A stretch of DNA of 64,000 bases from Thorsellia anophelis DSM 18579 (GCF_900111395.1 NZ_FOHV01000008.1:1-64000); one strand, 5' to 3'. Shown: positions 1 through 9,703, counted from the stretch's first letter. Translations and numbers: made by a program. The notes: generated by a model not told the origin, from the letters alone.

Positions 1-285
1 CAAGGAACACAATACACCTCAAAAGCATTGCGTTCGCACCTTAAAGACAAGGGGATTACTCAGAGCATGAGTCGTAGAGGTAATTGCTGGGATAATGCTG
101 TCCAAGAGCGCTTCTTTAGGAACATTAAATTTGAATACTTGGATGATTTAAGCTTTATTAACCATCAAGCAGTAGATGATGCTGTGGGGCGTTATATTAG
201 ATATTACAACAACATTAGGATTAACTCTGCAATTGGCTACATGACGCCATTACAAAAAAGAAGAGAATTATTAAAAACAGGCTAA
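1..285 (+). CDS. IS3-family transposase OrfB, C-terminal part, cut by the window edge
   Basis: The reading frame is open from the first base and ends at a TAA, giving about 94 residues. It begins QGTQYTS, the usual context just after the second catalytic Asp of IS3-family integrases, followed by GITQSMSR and GNCWDNAVQERFF, in which the Glu is the third residue of the DDE triad. The tail Y(N)xxRI and GYMTPLQ is the standard integrase C-terminus. It would cut and join the ends of its own insertion sequence. The start and the first catalytic Asp lie outside the window, so I cannot tell whether the gene is intact. The closest subgroup by memory is IS150/IS3. Confidence 0.9.
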   Translation, partial: QGTQYTSKALRSHLKDKGITQSMSRRGNCWDNAVQERFFRNIKFEYLDDLSFINHQAVDDAVGRYIRYYNNIRINSAIGYMTPLQKRRELLKTG

Positions 286-315
286 AAAACCCTACAAAAA
301 AACTTGACCATTACA
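1..315 (+). mobile_element. Right end of an IS3-family insertion sequence
   Basis: After the transposase stop the sequence runs about 30 bases and reaches a segment whose reverse complement starts TGTAATGGTCAAGTT. IS3-family elements normally begin TG and end CA, so the element probably ends near 315. The other end is outside the window, so the terminal repeat and target duplication cannot be checked. Confidence 0.6.
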
Positions 316-518
316 TTTTAAGGCATGTCTTCATTAACAGCATTTAAGCTATCATCCATTAATATTGCAAATTTAAACTCAATAAATGATAAACTAATCA
401 TCGTGTATAATACCTTATAAGTGACATTTCACTCCCTTAATCGGGCTAGACTTAACGATAAAATTACTATTAATTACAAACTCATTTAATTATAATTTGA
501 TATCCTTAGCAGGCTAAA

Positions 519-2276
519 ATGAACAATCAAAAACTACCAATCAATATCAATGATCTTCTATCAGCCAAGACAGTAGAAAATGAACGTCTTGAGTTCAAGG
601 AAGGGTGGAACCCAGAATCGATTATTCATACTATTTGCGCCTTTGCTAATGATTTTCATAATCTAGGCGGTGGCTATATCATTATTGGAATTTCAGAGAA
701 TCAAGGTCAAGCAGTGCTACCTCCAATTGGCATACCCCTGGAAAAAATCGATACCATAAAAAAAGAATTACTCAATCTTGGTAATAGTGCAATTAGTCCA
801 ACATACCATCCATTAACAGCTGTTTATGAAATTGAAAATAGGCATGTTTTAGTTATTTGGGCACCAGGCGGTGGTACTCGTCCTTACAAAGCTAAAACAA
901 GCTTGTCAAAAAAACTTTCAGACTGGGATTATTATATTAGACTTCATTCAAGCACAGTAAAAGCAAAAGGGGATTATAACAAGGAATTGTTGTCTCTCAC
1001 TGCAACTATACCTTTTGATGACAGATTTTGTCAAAATGTTCCTTTGGAAGAATTATCAATTGATTTAATGATCAATTTTTTAAAAAATATTGACAGTGAT
1101 CTTACCGCTGATAAAAAATCATTCGAGCTATCAACATTAGCTAGACAAATGAATGTTGCTGGCGGCCCTAATGAAATGCTTTTTCCTAAAAATATAGGAC
1201 TATTATTTTTTAACGAGCAACCAGCACAATTTTTTCCAGTTACGCAAATTGATGTTGTTTTCTTTCCTGACGGTGCAGGAGGTGAAAGATTCGAGGAAAA
1301 AATATTTAAGGGACCAATAGATCAGATGCTAAAAAATGCATTAAATTACATTAAAAATAATTATTTAAAACAGATAATTATAAAGCATAACGATCGTGCT
1401 GAATCTTCACGTTACTGGAATTTCCCATTCTCAGCTATTGAAGAAGCTGTTGTAAATGCCATATATCATCGTTCATATGAAATAAGAGAACCTGTTGAAA
1501 TTAGGATAGACCAAACTGAACTAGTAGTTTTGAGCTTTCCTGGCCCAGATCATTCAATAGATTTAAGTAGTCTAAGGCAAGGCAAAGCTGTTAGTCGAAG
1601 GTACAGAAATAGGCGAATTGGTGAGTTTTTAAAAGAATTAGATTTAACAGAAGGCCGATCTACTGGTATACCTAAAATTCTAAGGGCTATGAAAATCAAT
1701 GAATCTCCCGAGCCTGTATTTGAAACAGACTTTGATAGAAGTTATTTTTTAATCAGATTACCAATCAATTCATTTTTCCTAGAAAACAATCATCGTAATT
1801 ATGCTTCTATAACTGAAATACCACTTTACGCAGATAATAAAATACAATTAGAAGAAGATAGGGGGCTCACTAATAATAAAAGGGCTCAGTCAGAAGATAA
1901 AAAGGCCCAGTCGGAAGATGAAAAGGCCCAGTCAGATGATAAAAGGGCCCAGTCAGATGATAAAAGGGCCCAGTCAGATGATAAAAGGGCCCAGTCAGAT
2001 CTACATATAGACGAAGAGATTAGGCGTGCATTTGAAAATAAATCATTAAGTGAATTATTTCTGTTGATTGAACAATTCAATCCTATTTCATCTAATGAAC
2101 TAGTCAGTAAATTAGGTTTAACAGATAAGCATGGTGCGTTTAAGCGCAATTTAAGCTTTTTACTGAAAAAGAACATAATTCAATACCAATTTCCAGAAAA
2201 ACCAACAAGCCGTCTCCAAAAATATCTAGTTAGTGAGTATGGCTTAATGATTGGGGAAAAGTTAAAACTTTTCTAA
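519..2276 (+). CDS. AlbA_2 (Schlafen AAA_4-like) DNA-binding and GHKL-ATPase-fold regulator
   Basis: This 585-residue protein has the layout of the family often annotated as putative transcriptional regulator or ATP-dependent DNA helicase RecG-related. Residues about 20-140 form an AlbA_2 domain (ERLEFKEGW, then GGGYIIIGI). Residues about 280-400 look like HATPase_c_4 (AIEEAVVNAIYHRSY, later GRSTGIPKI). A winged helix follows near the C-terminus (ELVSKLGLTD). Between these lies a charged linker built from a seven-residue repeat. The family is known for nucleic-acid binding and some members sit in defence islands, but no specific job can be named here. The neighbours are an IS end and damaged phage-like genes, which suggests an acquired segment. 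The weak ribosome site makes the start moderately certain. Confidence 0.8.
   Translation: MNNQKLPININDLLSAKTVENERLEFKEGWNPESIIHTICAFANDFHNLGGGYIIIGISENQGQAVLPPIGIPLEKIDTIKKELLNLGNSAISPTYHPLTAVYEIENRHVLVIWAPGGGTRPYKAKTSLSKKLSDWDYYIRLHSSTVKAKGDYNKELLSLTATIPFDDRFCQNVPLEELSIDLMINFLKNIDSDLTADKKSFELSTLARQMNVAGGPNEMLFPKNIGLLFFNEQPAQFFPVTQIDVVFFPDGAGGERFEEKIFKGPIDQMLKNALNYIKNNYLKQIIIKHNDRAESSRYWNFPFSAIEEAVVNAIYHRSYEIREPVEIRIDQTELVVLSFPGPDHSIDLSSLRQGKAVSRRYRNRRIGEFLKELDLTEGRSTGIPKILRAMKINESPEPVFETDFDRSYFLIRLPINSFFLENNHRNYASITEIPLYADNKIQLEEDRGLTNNKRAQSEDKKAQSEDEKAQSDDKRAQSDDKRAQSDDKRAQSDLHIDEEIRRAFENKSLSELFLLIEQFNPISSNELVSKLGLTDKHGAFKRNLSFLLKKNIIQYQFPEKPTSRLQKYLVSEYGLMIGEKLKLF
1875..2000 (+). repeat. 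Six tandem 21-bp units inside the AlbA_2 gene
   Basis: Six consecutive 21-base units encode variants of D-K-R-A-Q-S-D. The last three units are identical at DNA level (gataaaagggcccagtcaga plus t) and the first three differ by a few bases. The unit is a multiple of three, so copy-number change alters the linker length without breaking the frame. Confidence 0.95.
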
Positions 2277-2656
2277 TTTTTCCACATCTGACTTTAATAG
2301 TACATAAGGAATTAATATATATGCCCCTCTATTTTTTCCCAGCCATCTCCCATGCTATTAATAGGTATACCTGGATTATTAGACATAAGCTGAACGGTTT
2401 CGTTACTTGATTTTTTAATCTGCTATCGGAAGTCTCTATACCATCAAACAGTCGATTTTCCTAAGCATTAATTGAATAAATATGAATAGTTTGCTGTTAA
2501 AATTAGCGCTTACAAATTATTCATAAAAGATCGTAACTGTAGCATCTTTCTTACCATATTTTACTAAACTAGATAGGCTATTCATTCTTAGAATGCTTTC
2601 AGACCTTTCATTTTTGGTGTATTATTATTTTAGAAATTGAATCTTATGGGGGATTA
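2277..2656. other. Gene-free stretch
   Basis: AT-rich, with no convincing reading frame, hairpin or promoter. The last part contains the GGGGGA ribosome-site-like sequence at 2648-2653 belonging to the next gene. Confidence 0.6.
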
Positions 2657-2950
2657 ATAATTTTAAAATTAAGTGCTACACAAAGATTTTTTGAAAGTAA
2701 AGGCGTTGATGCAGGTTTTTGTATGATTTGTGGAAGCCGTCAAATTAAGATTTATGGAGACATAATTGAAAGTGACACAGATAAGATTGACGCAAACATT
2801 TCTGTAATTATGTCTAATGTGCTTGATTCAAATGCTAGTCTAAAAGAGATAAACACCTCAATAAAGCTATATTGTGTTAATTGTGGCTATGAATTTGCGT
2901 TTAATGCTGAAGTAATTGATTTATGGATTAAAAATAATAGTGAGCTCTAA
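2657..2950 (+). pseudogene. Small two-zinc-knuckle protein with a lost or non-standard start codon
   Basis: The frame is open from 2573 and encodes a protein with two CxxC pairs: C-M-I-C near the start and C-V-N-C near the end, a likely zinc ribbon. The first ATG in frame (2723) is the Met inside the first CxxC, so starting there would remove a zinc ligand. Upstream in frame there is no ATG, GTG or TTG. A strong GGGGGA precedes ATA (2657) and ATT (2660), followed by LKLSATQRFFESKG, which reads like a real N-terminus. Either a rare start is used or an ATG mutated to ATA. The stop overlaps the next gene's ATG (TAATG), so the two were translationally coupled. Function unknown; phage-derived by context. 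Confidence 0.6.
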
Positions 2951-3375
2951 TGTCAAATAATGTAATACCTTTTAACCAAGAATCTCGTAATGGTTCGAAT
3001 AATACTGGTGGTGGAGGTGGCGATATGGAAGCTAGACTTGCAAAACTTGAATCTGATGTTGAATACATTAAAAGAGACATTGGCGATATAAAAATCTTGC
3101 TTAACAAAATTGATTCAAAACTTGACGAAAACAGTTTAAATTATAAAAATACAATAGATAAGCCAATCGAACGAATACAAGGTGAAATAAAAGAATTAAA
3201 AAGTGAGCTTAAATCTTAGATTAAAAGCTCTAATGATTCTTTAAAAGAGAGCGATAAGACTATTAGTCAAGATGTTAAATCTTTTAGACGATGGACTATA
3301 GGGCTTTTTTTTACAGCTTTAGCCGGTTCTATGGCCGTTCTTTTATTTATGTATAATATTACAAAAAATTTTTAG
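2950..3375 (+). pseudogene. Coiled-coil plus C-terminal membrane-helix protein (XhlA-like layout) with an internal amber stop
   Basis: The frame runs 89 residues to a TAG at 3217-3219 and then continues in the same frame for 51 more codons to a TAG at 3373-3375. The first part has a Gly-rich linker and a heptad-like helix (ARLAKLESDVEYIKRDIGDI). The part after the amber codon adds more helix, then R-R-W-T and a hydrophobic segment (IGLFFTALAGSMAVLLFMY), a typical single membrane helix. Coiled coil followed by one C-terminal membrane helix is the layout of XhlA-like phage proteins. A single CAG or GAG to TAG change explains the interruption. Without suppression the product loses its membrane anchor. 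Start overlaps the stop of the zinc-knuckle gene. Confidence 0.7.
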
Positions 3376-3741
3376 ATATATTAACCCATATACTTTCATT
3401 AGAAAGCGGGTTACTTTCTGATAAATTTGTGAGATTAATATTAAAGAAGTTATCAGAAAGATTTACTGAAGAACTAGAGAAAAAACATCTTAGATAAACA
3501 ATAAAACTATTGATGCATATTTTTATTCCGTTGTGAATATTGAACTGATGTTCAAACATTTTTGCGTGACCCAGAACAAACTGAATATACGATTGCGATT
3601 GCAGAGATGCATAGAAATCATATATTAGATGAGACTAGACAAGTAACAATTTTAGTTAATGATAGCATTGATAAATCTAAACGACCATATTCACTTATAT
3701 TAAAAAATATCGATTATAAAACTTCAATCGTACAAGTCTAA
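3376..3741 (+). pseudogene. Degraded coding remnants after the coiled-coil gene
   Basis: Two stretches look formerly coding. Around 3400-3496 a frame reads LLSDKFVRLILKKLSERF and ends in TAA. From 3544 to 3741 an open run of 65 codons has no start codon near its beginning and reads FLRDPEQTEYTIAIAEMHRN and later VNDSIDKSKRPYSLILKNID. Composition is protein-like, but I do not recognise either family. Confidence 0.4.
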
Positions 3742-4931
3742 ACGTTTTGAAAAAATATCGAAGATGCTTGCTTTGCTTAACAATTGGATAACTACAATCG
3801 ACTCCAAGTAATTGATTTTAAAAACTTAGGCTTGATTTCATTGTGAATCTTAGGCACCATTGATCTTTGGTTCTGAGATAAGAATGAAAGGGTAAGGGTA
3901 GTAATTTAAGTAATGAATACTGAATGGGATAATGCTTATCATATTTTACGTAACACCACCCGGTCAGTGGCTAGAGAAAACCTTATAATATATTGTTTTT
4001 ATTTTATATATTAACTCCATCCACATTGAAATATAATTCTTTAAATGTATATTTCTCTTGTGTTTATCATTAACTATGCACATACATAACGCTTATTTAG
4101 CAATGTATGTGCATAGTTTGATGTTGAACGAGTTGAAATGGATGGCGAGCGCGATCTCTTTGATCTAGTGGTCAGCTCTCCACCTAAGTTAGCAATATCT
4201 AGCTAAAACCAAATTTAGCTTCGCAAAAAATCAGTTAATATTCTTTAGCTTGCAGTGATGAATAACTCCCCATAAATACATTAAACTTAAATTACCCTAA
4301 TAAAAATTACAGTAATATTTGTTTAAAGCAATTCTGATTGAATCTAAGTAACACAACAAGATAGGGGAACAAAAGGTAATAGACTTCATTGAAGCGATAA
4401 AAGCAATCAGTCCGCTTTGATGAAAATGGCATACTGATGATGGGTATAAATTTTACGAATGGCTGATAACTGAATCTATATATTTTCTATTAGACATTAC
4501 AAAATACATCTACAATCATTTCAGTCTACATCTAGCTAAATCTGCATTAAAATTATTTAAACGGAATGACTACGAGCAAATACGACCATAGAATCATTAG
4601 ATAAATAATTCGCATAATGTATATTATGTTAAATTGAGCATTATGAACCAATATAAATATCATTATTTAGATTATCTCAAAAAATACTCTCACTTACCCT
4701 CCTTACTGTAAGCCATCTCATTAGTTGCACAAATAAGTAATTTACCTCTTCTACTGTCTGATTAACTGAGATTAGGAGTTTACTCTTTGAGATAGTTGCT
4801 GGGCACATTAAGATTGATTGTTCGTAACAATACTTCTATCACATGTCAATCTTTTGCTGTAAATTGACTTATGATATTTTAAATAACCCGTGATTTTTTG
4901 TATCTGTAAGTGAATCATGCCTCGATCATTT
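3742..4931. other. Gene desert with decayed sequence
   Basis: No intact gene. It contains the perfect inverted repeat at 4072-4118 and, right after it, a locally G+C-richer segment (about 4126-4203) whose frame reads VERVEMDGERDLFDLVVSS before a stop. The remainder is AT-rich with frequent stops in all frames. It is probably degraded mobile or phage DNA. Confidence 0.5.
4072..4118. repeat. Perfect 16-bp inverted repeat with 15-base spacer
   Basis: The left arm aactatgcacatacat (4072-4087) and the right arm atgtatgtgcatagtt (4103-4118) are exact reverse complements. There is no T-tract after it, so it is not an ordinary terminator. It could be an element end, a recombination or replication site, or a structured RNA. 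Confidence 0.85.
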
Positions 4932-6806
4932 CTATTGATTATATGATTGATATTTACTAACAAGCTTTAGCCAATCATATTTATTCTCGGTAAATGGATA
5001 GAGAGTGTTAGACTGATATTCATCGAAAGCTTGGTAAATTTTACTTGCTAACAAAAAGACATTACGACATTTTTCCAAATAGCCAGAATGATTCAAGTCA
5101 CTAAATCCACCCTCTCCTGTTTTAAAGAAATTTTCATAGCATTCAATAGTTGAAAGATTCAAGTACAAACAAACATAATCAATTTGTAACTGCTCTTTAA
5201 AATTTAAATCTTTGTATTGTTTGTTGAATACCCATCCAAGCGTATTGTGAAAATTTGAACAAATTTTCTCGCCATCAGTTGCAGTTAAAATAACTGGAAT
5301 TTCATCATTCAAGTATACATGCAAGCCTTCTATTTTTAATTTTGCTACTAATTTAAATAGATACGCGAAAGGCATTCCTTGGTTAATTTCTTGATTGCCA
5401 AAATACAGCTTTTTGCTCATAAGTTGATATGCGTTAAAATCGCTTAAATACAAGATTGAATGGCACAAAGTCTCCACTACGCAAGGATCATTATTATCTA
5501 CATCAATCAACTCAATTAATTGACGATAAAAATGACGCAATGTTTCTCTATCTAATCCAAATGCATTACCTCTCAAATCATTCATTGTAGTTTTGTGATA
5601 CAATTGATTTAGCAGCATCAAGACCAAGTAATGTTTATTTGGTAACACCTCTCTGTATTGCGGCATAGTTTGCAAATCAGAAACTATAGGAGTACCCCGT
5701 ATATCGCAAATTATCGTTTTTAATGTAGTAAAGTAGCGTTCTTTATTAATTAATTGTGGGCGAGAATGTGGTTTATACTCAAAGCAACTTTGTAGCAGTA
5801 TAGAATAACAAGTACCATCCGTAATTGATGATAAGTATTTGAAATTAGCTTCAGCTTTTTTAACAACATTCGCTGTAACGCCCTCTATTCTATAACTTGT
5901 TAACAGGTTTATCCGCTCAACTTTAAGCAAACAAGACCTTCGCTCATATTCAGTAAATCCCCCCCACTGTGCTAATGATATTTTGTTGTAGTAAGCAAAT
6001 ACAAATGACTGTATAACTGGGTTTTCTCCCATAAGACGCAACGCTAACTCTAAAATAAATAACGCTGATTTATCTATTTTCTTAGTGAGTATCATCAAAA
6101 AAAACTCAACCTTTTGCTTTAACGCTTCAATACCTATTTCATCGTCAATTTTACGATAATAATAGGCATAACTACTAAAGCAAGTAATCATACTCGTAAG
6201 AAGTGGATATAATTTGTTTTCGCATTGAGAATCTTTATAATTACTTATTGTATACTTCAACCTATCCTGCTCAATCATAAACTTAAGCCTAGCCCACTGT
6301 TGTAATAAGTTAGCCTCATAAAATATTTCAGTTAACTCTTTAAAAACATCAAAATCAACTCGGTCTAAAAGATAGACATATTGATTAGCTACTTCACTAG
6401 AGAAATATAATTTATAATCAACATAATTTTTTTCTATTAACTTGATAATATGATTAGCAATATCACTAGCATAGTGATTTTGCTTTTGATGAATAAGCTT
6501 TTTAAATTCACAATAGTATTTAAAAAACTGAAAAACATCACAACTGCTTTCAGTCTGAGTCATTTGGTTCTGTTCAAGATTAATTAAATACGTTGTCAAC
6601 CATGACTGACAGGCATCAAATTGTTCAAAACGCAAATAAAATTTACATCCAATAATTAATAAGTCTAATGAATTAGGAATTAGAATAAGATCTTTAGTAT
6701 GCTTTGCTAATTCACAATGCCAACTTTCTTCATCAAAATCAAGCAAATCATCACCAACAGAATAAAACCAATCTAGCAGTTCATCACCTGTCAAAATTTT
6801 AGACAT
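4932..6806 (-). CDS. Large helical protein of unknown function (624 aa)
   Basis: I do not recognise this family. The protein is 624 residues, has no signal peptide or obvious membrane segment, and is rich in aromatic and leucine residues spaced as in helical-repeat proteins. The start ATG (MSKILTGDELLDWFYSVGDD) opens with an acidic amphipathic stretch. A conserved-looking core lies around FGLDRETLRHFYRQLIELID. No Walker, zinc or catalytic motif is visible. It lies downstream of the SPFH gene on the same strand, separated by about 360 bases. It resembles in size and style the 634-residue protein further upstream (10622-12526), but I could not see clear sequence identity between them. Confidence 0.75.
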   Translation of the reverse strand: MSKILTGDELLDWFYSVGDDLLDFDEESWHCELAKHTKDLILIPNSLDLLIIGCKFYLRFEQFDACQSWLTTYLINLEQNQMTQTESSCDVFQFFKYYCEFKKLIHQKQNHYASDIANHIIKLIEKNYVDYKLYFSSEVANQYVYLLDRVDFDVFKELTEIFYEANLLQQWARLKFMIEQDRLKYTISNYKDSQCENKLYPLLTSMITCFSSYAYYYRKIDDEIGIEALKQKVEFFLMILTKKIDKSALFILELALRLMGENPVIQSFVFAYYNKISLAQWGGFTEYERRSCLLKVERINLLTSYRIEGVTANVVKKAEANFKYLSSITDGTCYSILLQSCFEYKPHSRPQLINKERYFTTLKTIICDIRGTPIVSDLQTMPQYREVLPNKHYLVLMLLNQLYHKTTMNDLRGNAFGLDRETLRHFYRQLIELIDVDNNDPCVVETLCHSILYLSDFNAYQLMSKKLYFGNQEINQGMPFAYLFKLVAKLKIEGLHVYLNDEIPVILTATDGEKICSNFHNTLGWVFNKQYKDLNFKEQLQIDYVCLYLNLSTIECYENFFKTGEGGFSDLNHSGYLEKCRNVFLLASKIYQAFDEYQSNTLYPFTENKYDWLKLVSKYQSYNQ

Positions 6807-7164
6807 TCTTAGCTGCCTCTATTAAAAAATAGCTCTTAACGTTAACATACGCACTTAACTTATTAGCAGAAATGAATACATTTAATTGATAAGTGACATC
6901 AATTTAAAATAAACACGTTTTTCAATTTTAGTAAAATAAGATTAAATCTTAATGGAGAGAAAAGTTTCATACAAGCGAAGCTTAATAAAAATCAAATGGG
7001 AGTAAATCATTTTTGTCATACCTAACCACAAAAAATGATTCTGCCCTTAGTTTTCTATTAACTCTTACAACACGTAAAGTACAAAGATTTTAATTCAAAT
7101 GCATTATACATAGATGCCTTATTACATGATTCAATACGCACAATAAAACACCCATAATTTATAC
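6807..7164. other. Spacer between the 624-aa gene and the SPFH gene
   Basis: Contains a near-perfect 12-bp hairpin (arms 7005-7016 and 7028-7040, one bulged A). There is no strong T-tract on either side, so its role as a terminator is uncertain. The promoter of the downstream 624-aa gene must lie here if it is not read from the SPFH gene. Confidence 0.5.
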
Positions 7165-8538
7165 TTACTCGTTATCTTTAGATGCCTTTAATTCCTGAGT
7201 TTTTTCCATGATACCTAGTGCTGATAAGCCGGTAATAACATCTAAGTTTGAGGTTAAATTACCGTTACTACCATTGATATAATTTTGTGGCATACTAATT
7301 TTAAAATTAGGTAAGTTTTCATATAATTGTTTTGCAACATCTCGATTTAATTCAGCCAAATAGACATTTTCATGTTGTCCAAGTGCACCATATTTAGCAG
7401 ATAACACATCTGCTTCGGCGATACCTTTTTCACGAATAGCTTTAGCCTCATATTCAGATGATAGCGCATTTGCTTTTTGAATCTCTAAATTTGCTTTTGA
7501 TATCTCAAGCTCTTTAGCTTTAGTCAATGTTGCAATATCTTTTTTCTTACGCTCTTCAACTAATTCGCGTTCAGCGATTTGACGCGCTACTTCAACATCT
7601 TTTTGCTGCGAAATCACTGCTAATTCTTTAGTGCGTTGCGCATCTTGAACTTCTCGGGTACGTTGAATTTCTTTACGCAGTTGTTCTGTTTTAGCTTGTG
7701 CTTTTGACGTTTCTTGCTCTTGAATGGCTCGTATACGTTCAGCAACTAATTTCTTCTTGTCTGTAAGCAATTTATCTAGTTGCTCTTCTGGAGCCGGATC
7801 GCCTATTGTTACCTGTGTTACGGTTATACCATATTGTTTTAATGGATTATCCTGCCTAATTGGTTGGCCCTGCTCATTTTCAATTGGCACAGTCTTCCAG
7901 ACTAGTTGTTTAGTCGGTTGCAGCTTATTTGAATCATCTTGATCTAGCCCTACTGGCACAAGATCTACCTGATCAATTTCAACCTGACGTCGTTCAGTTG
8001 AATAAATTCCATTAATCAATTGATCAGATAACTGAGCTTTAAATTGGTTCAATCCACCTTGAAAAAATTCTTCCCCAGTATATTGTGTCGCCGTAATGAC
8101 AGTTACGTTCCGGGCATTTTTAATCAGCATACTTTCGATTAAATTATCATTTGAACGAAATTCTCTATGCATAGTTGTAATTTCTTTGGGATCATGTGAA
8201 AGCCTAAATCGAAAAGTTGCAGGCACAGTACCTGTATAGGTATCAGCAAACCTAACAGGTAATGCTTCTAAGCGTTGATAAAACGCTTCACCTTGATTAT
8301 TCCCAAAAGAAACAGTGACAACTTGATCGTAACGAGTTATTTTAGACAAAAAAGGCATTCTAAAATGAATACCTGGTTCACTAAAAACATCCAATGTACC
8401 TGTAATGTTATTTTGATAAATGTACGTATAGCCTGCATCAGTCATAAGGACAGAGCTTTTAGCAATTCCAGCAATACTTACTATTCCAATTGCGAGAATA
8501 ATTCTCTTTGGCGTGAAAAAAGATGATACTTGTGACAT
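7165..8538 (-). CDS. SPFH/prohibitin-domain membrane protein
   Basis: The 457-residue protein starts with a hydrophobic segment at about residues 12-32 (IILAIGIVSIAGIAKSSVL) and continues with an SPFH-like domain (EPGIHFRMPF, then VPVRFADTYTG-like strands). From about residue 255 to 375 it has a long charged coiled coil rich in K, E, Q and A, ending in an SPFH-like EKGIAEADVLSAKYGALG segment. Such proteins oligomerise on membranes and organise protease or lipid microdomains (HflK/C, QmcA, flotillins), but this one lacks close resemblance to HflK or HflC. Its relatives cannot be named from sequence alone. It shares strand and neighbourhood with RDD, helical-repeat and DUF2071 genes. Confidence 0.85.
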   Translation of the reverse strand: MSQVSSFFTPKRIILAIGIVSIAGIAKSSVLMTDAGYTYIYQNNITGTLDVFSEPGIHFRMPFLSKITRYDQVVTVSFGNNQGEAFYQRLEALPVRFADTYTGTVPATFRFRLSHDPKEITTMHREFRSNDNLIESMLIKNARNVTVITATQYTGEEFFQGGLNQFKAQLSDQLINGIYSTERRQVEIDQVDLVPVGLDQDDSNKLQPTKQLVWKTVPIENEQGQPIRQDNPLKQYGITVTQVTIGDPAPEEQLDKLLTDKKKLVAERIRAIQEQETSKAQAKTEQLRKEIQRTREVQDAQRTKELAVISQQKDVEVARQIAERELVEERKKKDIATLTKAKELEISKANLEIQKANALSSEYEAKAIREKGIAEADVLSAKYGALGQHENVYLAELNRDVAKQLYENLPNFKISMPQNYINGSNGNLTSNLDVITGLSALGIMEKTQELKASKDNE

Positions 8539-9016
8539 TTACTTTCCTTTTTAAACGTTAATGAATGGTGAATTTTAAAGCAGGTAATTTTTTATTTAAG
8601 TACAATTTTATGTAAATGAGTCATTATACTAAAGTTTACATTCTATTCATACCTTTAAGTAAGTATGTTTCGAATTAATAGAACGCAACATTAATTTGAT
8701 TTATGTTTAATACATTTTATTTTTGTATACTAGTAGAATTAAGCTAATCTCAAAATAAAGTGTAATATTAATGCTTCTCTCAGTAAAAACCATCAATGCA
8801 AACGCTTAATTTTCAATAACCCTAGCCTCATTAATTATACAAATAATAATCAACATTTGTTGAGAATTGAGCTACTTTAGGCTACCAGAACTGACAGTTT
8901 GTACTTCCTAAAAGGACATGAGATAATCTATATCAAGAGAATTGATGCATTCTCTAGCTAATAACTCAAAAAAAGCAGTTATTTTAGAAAAAAACTTTAA
9001 ACTTTAAACGGAAATT
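8539..9016. other. Divergent spacer between the SPFH and GNAT genes
   Basis: AT-rich and presumably carries both divergent promoters. No operator or structured element stood out. Confidence 0.5.
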
Positions 9017-9493
9017 ATGAAGAATACTATATCTATTCGTGCTATGAAATACGAAGATCTAAAGAACGTAGCTTTAATTATTGATGATAATGGGTTGTTT
9101 CCAAGTGATTATTTAGGAGATATGACAACTAAATATTTTGATGGTTCATCTGAAGAAAGATGGTTTGTAGCAGAGCTAGAAGATAATCAAGTAATTGGTG
9201 TAGCCTATGTGGCGCCAGAAATTATGACTGATAAAACTTGGAATCTGCTCTTAATCGCTATATTTAAATCATATCAAAACCTTAAACTAGGCCAATCTAT
9301 TATTAAAGCGGTAGAAGAAGAACTCGAAGCTTACAAAGCACGAATATTGTTAATTGAAACATCAGGCCTAGAGAATTATGCAGCTGCTCGTAAATGCTAT
9401 CTGAATTCGAATTATCAACACATAGCGACTCTCCCAGATTATTATGAGGATGGCGATGATAAATTAGTTTTTATGAAAAAATTATCTATTTAG
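9017..9493 (+). CDS. GNAT-family N-acetyltransferase
   Basis: This 158-residue protein has a GNAT fold: IRAMKYEDLKNV at the start, the central VIGVAYVAPE strand, the acetyl-CoA loop region (SYQNLKLGQSIIKAVEEEL, a relaxed version of QxxGxG/A) at about residues 95-113, and AARKCYLNSNYQ near the end. It would move an acetyl group from acetyl-CoA to an amine. The substrate cannot be told. It runs against the surrounding minus-strand genes and ends at a strong two-way terminator. Confidence 0.8.
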   Translation: MKNTISIRAMKYEDLKNVALIIDDNGLFPSDYLGDMTTKYFDGSSEERWFVAELEDNQVIGVAYVAPEIMTDKTWNLLLIAIFKSYQNLKLGQSIIKAVEEELEAYKARILLIETSGLENYAAARKCYLNSNYQHIATLPDYYEDGDDKLVFMKKLSI

Positions 9494-9635
9494 CGTTAAC
9501 TACCTAGTTTGTGCGTTTAATATTTCATGATTTAAGCATCATTTTTTAAAGCTAACAATAATTCTATTCATTTATTGTTCAGTTAAGACAACCGAGCTAA
9601 AAGTCCAATTGCCCTACCTTAAGAATTAAAATTTC

Positions 9636-9666
9636 AAAACTCCTTACATAATCATTAAGGAGTTTT
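9636..9666. terminator. Bidirectional Rho-independent terminator
   Basis: A perfect 11-bp stem (AAAACTCCTTA / TAAGGAGTTTT) with a 9-base loop and A/T tracts on both sides. It separates the convergent GNAT and RDD genes. Confidence 0.9.
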
Positions 9667-9703
9667 ATAAAATTTTCTAAAAATTATTCAATTAACATAA
9701 TAA

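Noticed and set aside
1886-2176. Minus-strand 96-residue frame with repeated SSDWALL
   Set aside because: It is the antisense shadow of the 21-bp repeat in the AlbA_2 gene.
4072-4118. The inverted repeat as an integron attC site
   Set aside because: The ends AAC...GTT recall attC, but the uniformly perfect arms and absence of an integrase or cassette genes do not fit; kept only as an inverted repeat.
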